The notes under the pieces: generated by a model | Told to the model about the DNA's origin: nothing | Databases searched by the model: none | The model's input: only the letters and a program-made list of their open reading frames with translations | Translations under genes and position numbers: made by a program | In this document: one piece after another, positions 4,654 through 5,376 of the stretch | How the letters are laid out: each line of letters starts with the position of its first letter | Numbering within the stretch: the first letter of the stretch is position 1 | Origin: a bacterium | GTDB taxonomy: Bacteria; Patescibacteriota; Microgenomatia; Levybacterales; UBA12049 | Length of the DNA: 5,376 nucleotides | Reading direction: 5' to 3' | NCBI GenBank assembly: GCA_021852095.1 | Contig: JAJZOC010000090.1 | Coordinates: forward strand, 1-5,376

Positions 4654-5376
4654 CGTTGTTTGCGGGGGAACATTTGACCATTTTCACAAAGGACACACGT
4701 CTCTGTTAAGCTTAGCTTTTTCTTTGGGAAGCAAGGTGACCATTGGTGTAACTAGCGACGGCTACGTTAAGAATTCAAAATCTAGAATTAAGAATTCAGA
4801 ATTAATAGAGAGCTACGAAGAAAGAAAGAACGCGATCGAGTTCTTTCTAAAAAAAGAAAATGTTTTTAACAGAGCGAAAATTCTAAAAATAGACGATTTG
4901 TTTGGGCCGACTCTCGATAAGGATATTTTAATTCAAGCCATTATTGTTTCGCAGAATACCCGTCACGGAGCGGAAATTATCAATAAGGAAAGACAAAAAA
5001 GAGGTTTATCGAAACTTGAGATTTTTGTTTCTCCGATGGTTTTTGCACAAGACGGAAAAGAAATTTCATCTTCCAGAATAAGAAACGGAGAAATAAACCG
5101 TCAAGGAAAATTATATATTAACTCAAGCCTTATATCTAAAAAACTAGTTATCACGAAAGCAGTGAGAAAAAGTCTTAAAAAACCTTTAGGAATTTTATTT
5201 AAAAACTTAGACAATTTAAATATTCCGCCTAATGCTCCTATTACTGTTGTTGGAGATGTTACCTGCGAGGTGTTTAATCACTTAGCAGTTAATCAGGACA
5301 TATCCGTTTTAGATTTTTTAGTCAATAGAGAAAAAAAGTTTACAGAAATTAAAGAACTTGGTTTTTCGGGGGGGTG
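4640..5376 (+). CDS. coaD: Fused phosphopantetheine adenylyltransferase and DUF359 GTP-dependent dephospho-CoA kinase, 3' end missing
   Basis: The frame is open from ATG 4640 to the right edge (245 codons, no stop). Residues 1-~160 are an archaeal/eukaryotic-type phosphopantetheine adenylyltransferase, which joins ATP and 4'-phosphopantetheine to give dephospho-CoA. Its marks are VCGGTFDHFHKGHTSLL (7-23) with the HxGH-type nucleotide-binding motif (HKGH, 16-19), VTIGVTSD (33-40), IIVSQNTRHGAEIINKER (101-118), and ISSSRIRNGEI (142-152). The usual bacterial CoaD has a different N-terminal motif. From ~165 the chain continues as DUF359, the archaeal GTP-dependent dephospho-CoA kinase: AVRKSLKKPLGIL (174-186), VVGDVTCEVF (203-212), and ISVLDFLVNR (221-230), where the family normally reads about IVDGKTxR. 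About half of this domain is seen. The product would catalyse the last two CoA steps. The 14-base overlap with the preceding gene and the lack of a ribosome-binding site suggest translational coupling. Domain calls are firm for the first half and good for the second. Confidence 0.9.
   Translation, partial: MKLDSVVCGGTFDHFHKGHTSLLSLAFSLGSKVTIGVTSDGYVKNSKSRIKNSELIESYEERKNAIEFFLKKENVFNRAKILKIDDLFGPTLDKDILIQAIIVSQNTRHGAEIINKERQKRGLSKLEIFVSPMVFAQDGKEISSSRIRNGEINRQGKLYINSSLISKKLVITKAVRKSLKKPLGILFKNLDNLNIPPNAPITVVGDVTCEVFNHLAVNQDISVLDFLVNREKKFTEIKELGFSGG
4767..4798 (+). repeat. Short direct repeat in the adenylyltransferase domain
   Basis: TTAAGAATTCA occurs at 4767-4777 and again at 4788-4798, a 21-base period (seven codons) inside an A-rich tract. 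It encodes the polar stretch VKNSKSRIKNSEL (43-55), between VTSD and the YEER segment, a loop position where length probably varies in the family. It resembles the repeat tract in the preceding gene in composition but not in unit. Confidence 0.5.

Overview
The window looks like part of a small, AT-rich genome of a Candidate Phyla Radiation (Patescibacteria) bacterium, most likely of the Microgenomates type. This is inferred from the gene mix: a VanW-family protein, a membrane-anchored solute-binding protein with no lipobox, a stand-alone nucleotidyltransferase of a type I associate with these genomes, and an archaeal-type CoA enzyme. Ribosome-binding sites are weak. All three visible stops are TAG and no TGA is read through, so the standard bacterial code fits and there is no sign of the UGA-glycine code of Gracilibacteria or Absconditabacteria.

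Layout: (1) Positions 1-1292, minus strand, hold most of a VanW-family cell-surface protein that runs off the left edge. (2) Positions 1293-1580 are a divergent intergenic region with candidate promoters in both directions and a dense set of overlapping inverted repeats. (3) Positions 1581-3002, plus strand, encode a family-1 extracellular solute-binding protein with an N-terminal membrane anchor. (4) Positions 3011-3756 hold a REP-associated tyrosine transposase (RAYT) gene bracketed by two copies of a near-perfect palindrome with a 3-nt loop, in the same orientation. (5) Positions 3766-4653 encode a winged-helix/nucleotidyltransferase protein. A third copy of the palindrome, in the opposite orientation, sits inside this gene as exactly nine in-frame codons. 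(6) Positions 4640-5376 overlap that gene by 14 bases and encode an archaeal/eukaryotic-type phosphopantetheine adenylyltransferase fused to a DUF359 (GTP-dependent dephospho-CoA kinase) domain, cut by the right edge.

How they fit: VanW and the solute-binding protein are divergent cell-envelope genes. The RAYT unit appears to have entered between the solute-binding protein and a downstream nucleotidyltransferase-CoA operon, and has spread at least one palindrome into the neighbouring coding sequence. The fusion enzyme would carry out the last two steps of CoA synthesis in one chain. The points most worth a second look are the palindrome carried in frame as coding sequence, the CoA fusion in a bacterial setting, the short-repeat tract in the nucleotidyltransferase gene, and the inverted repeats of the intergenic region.
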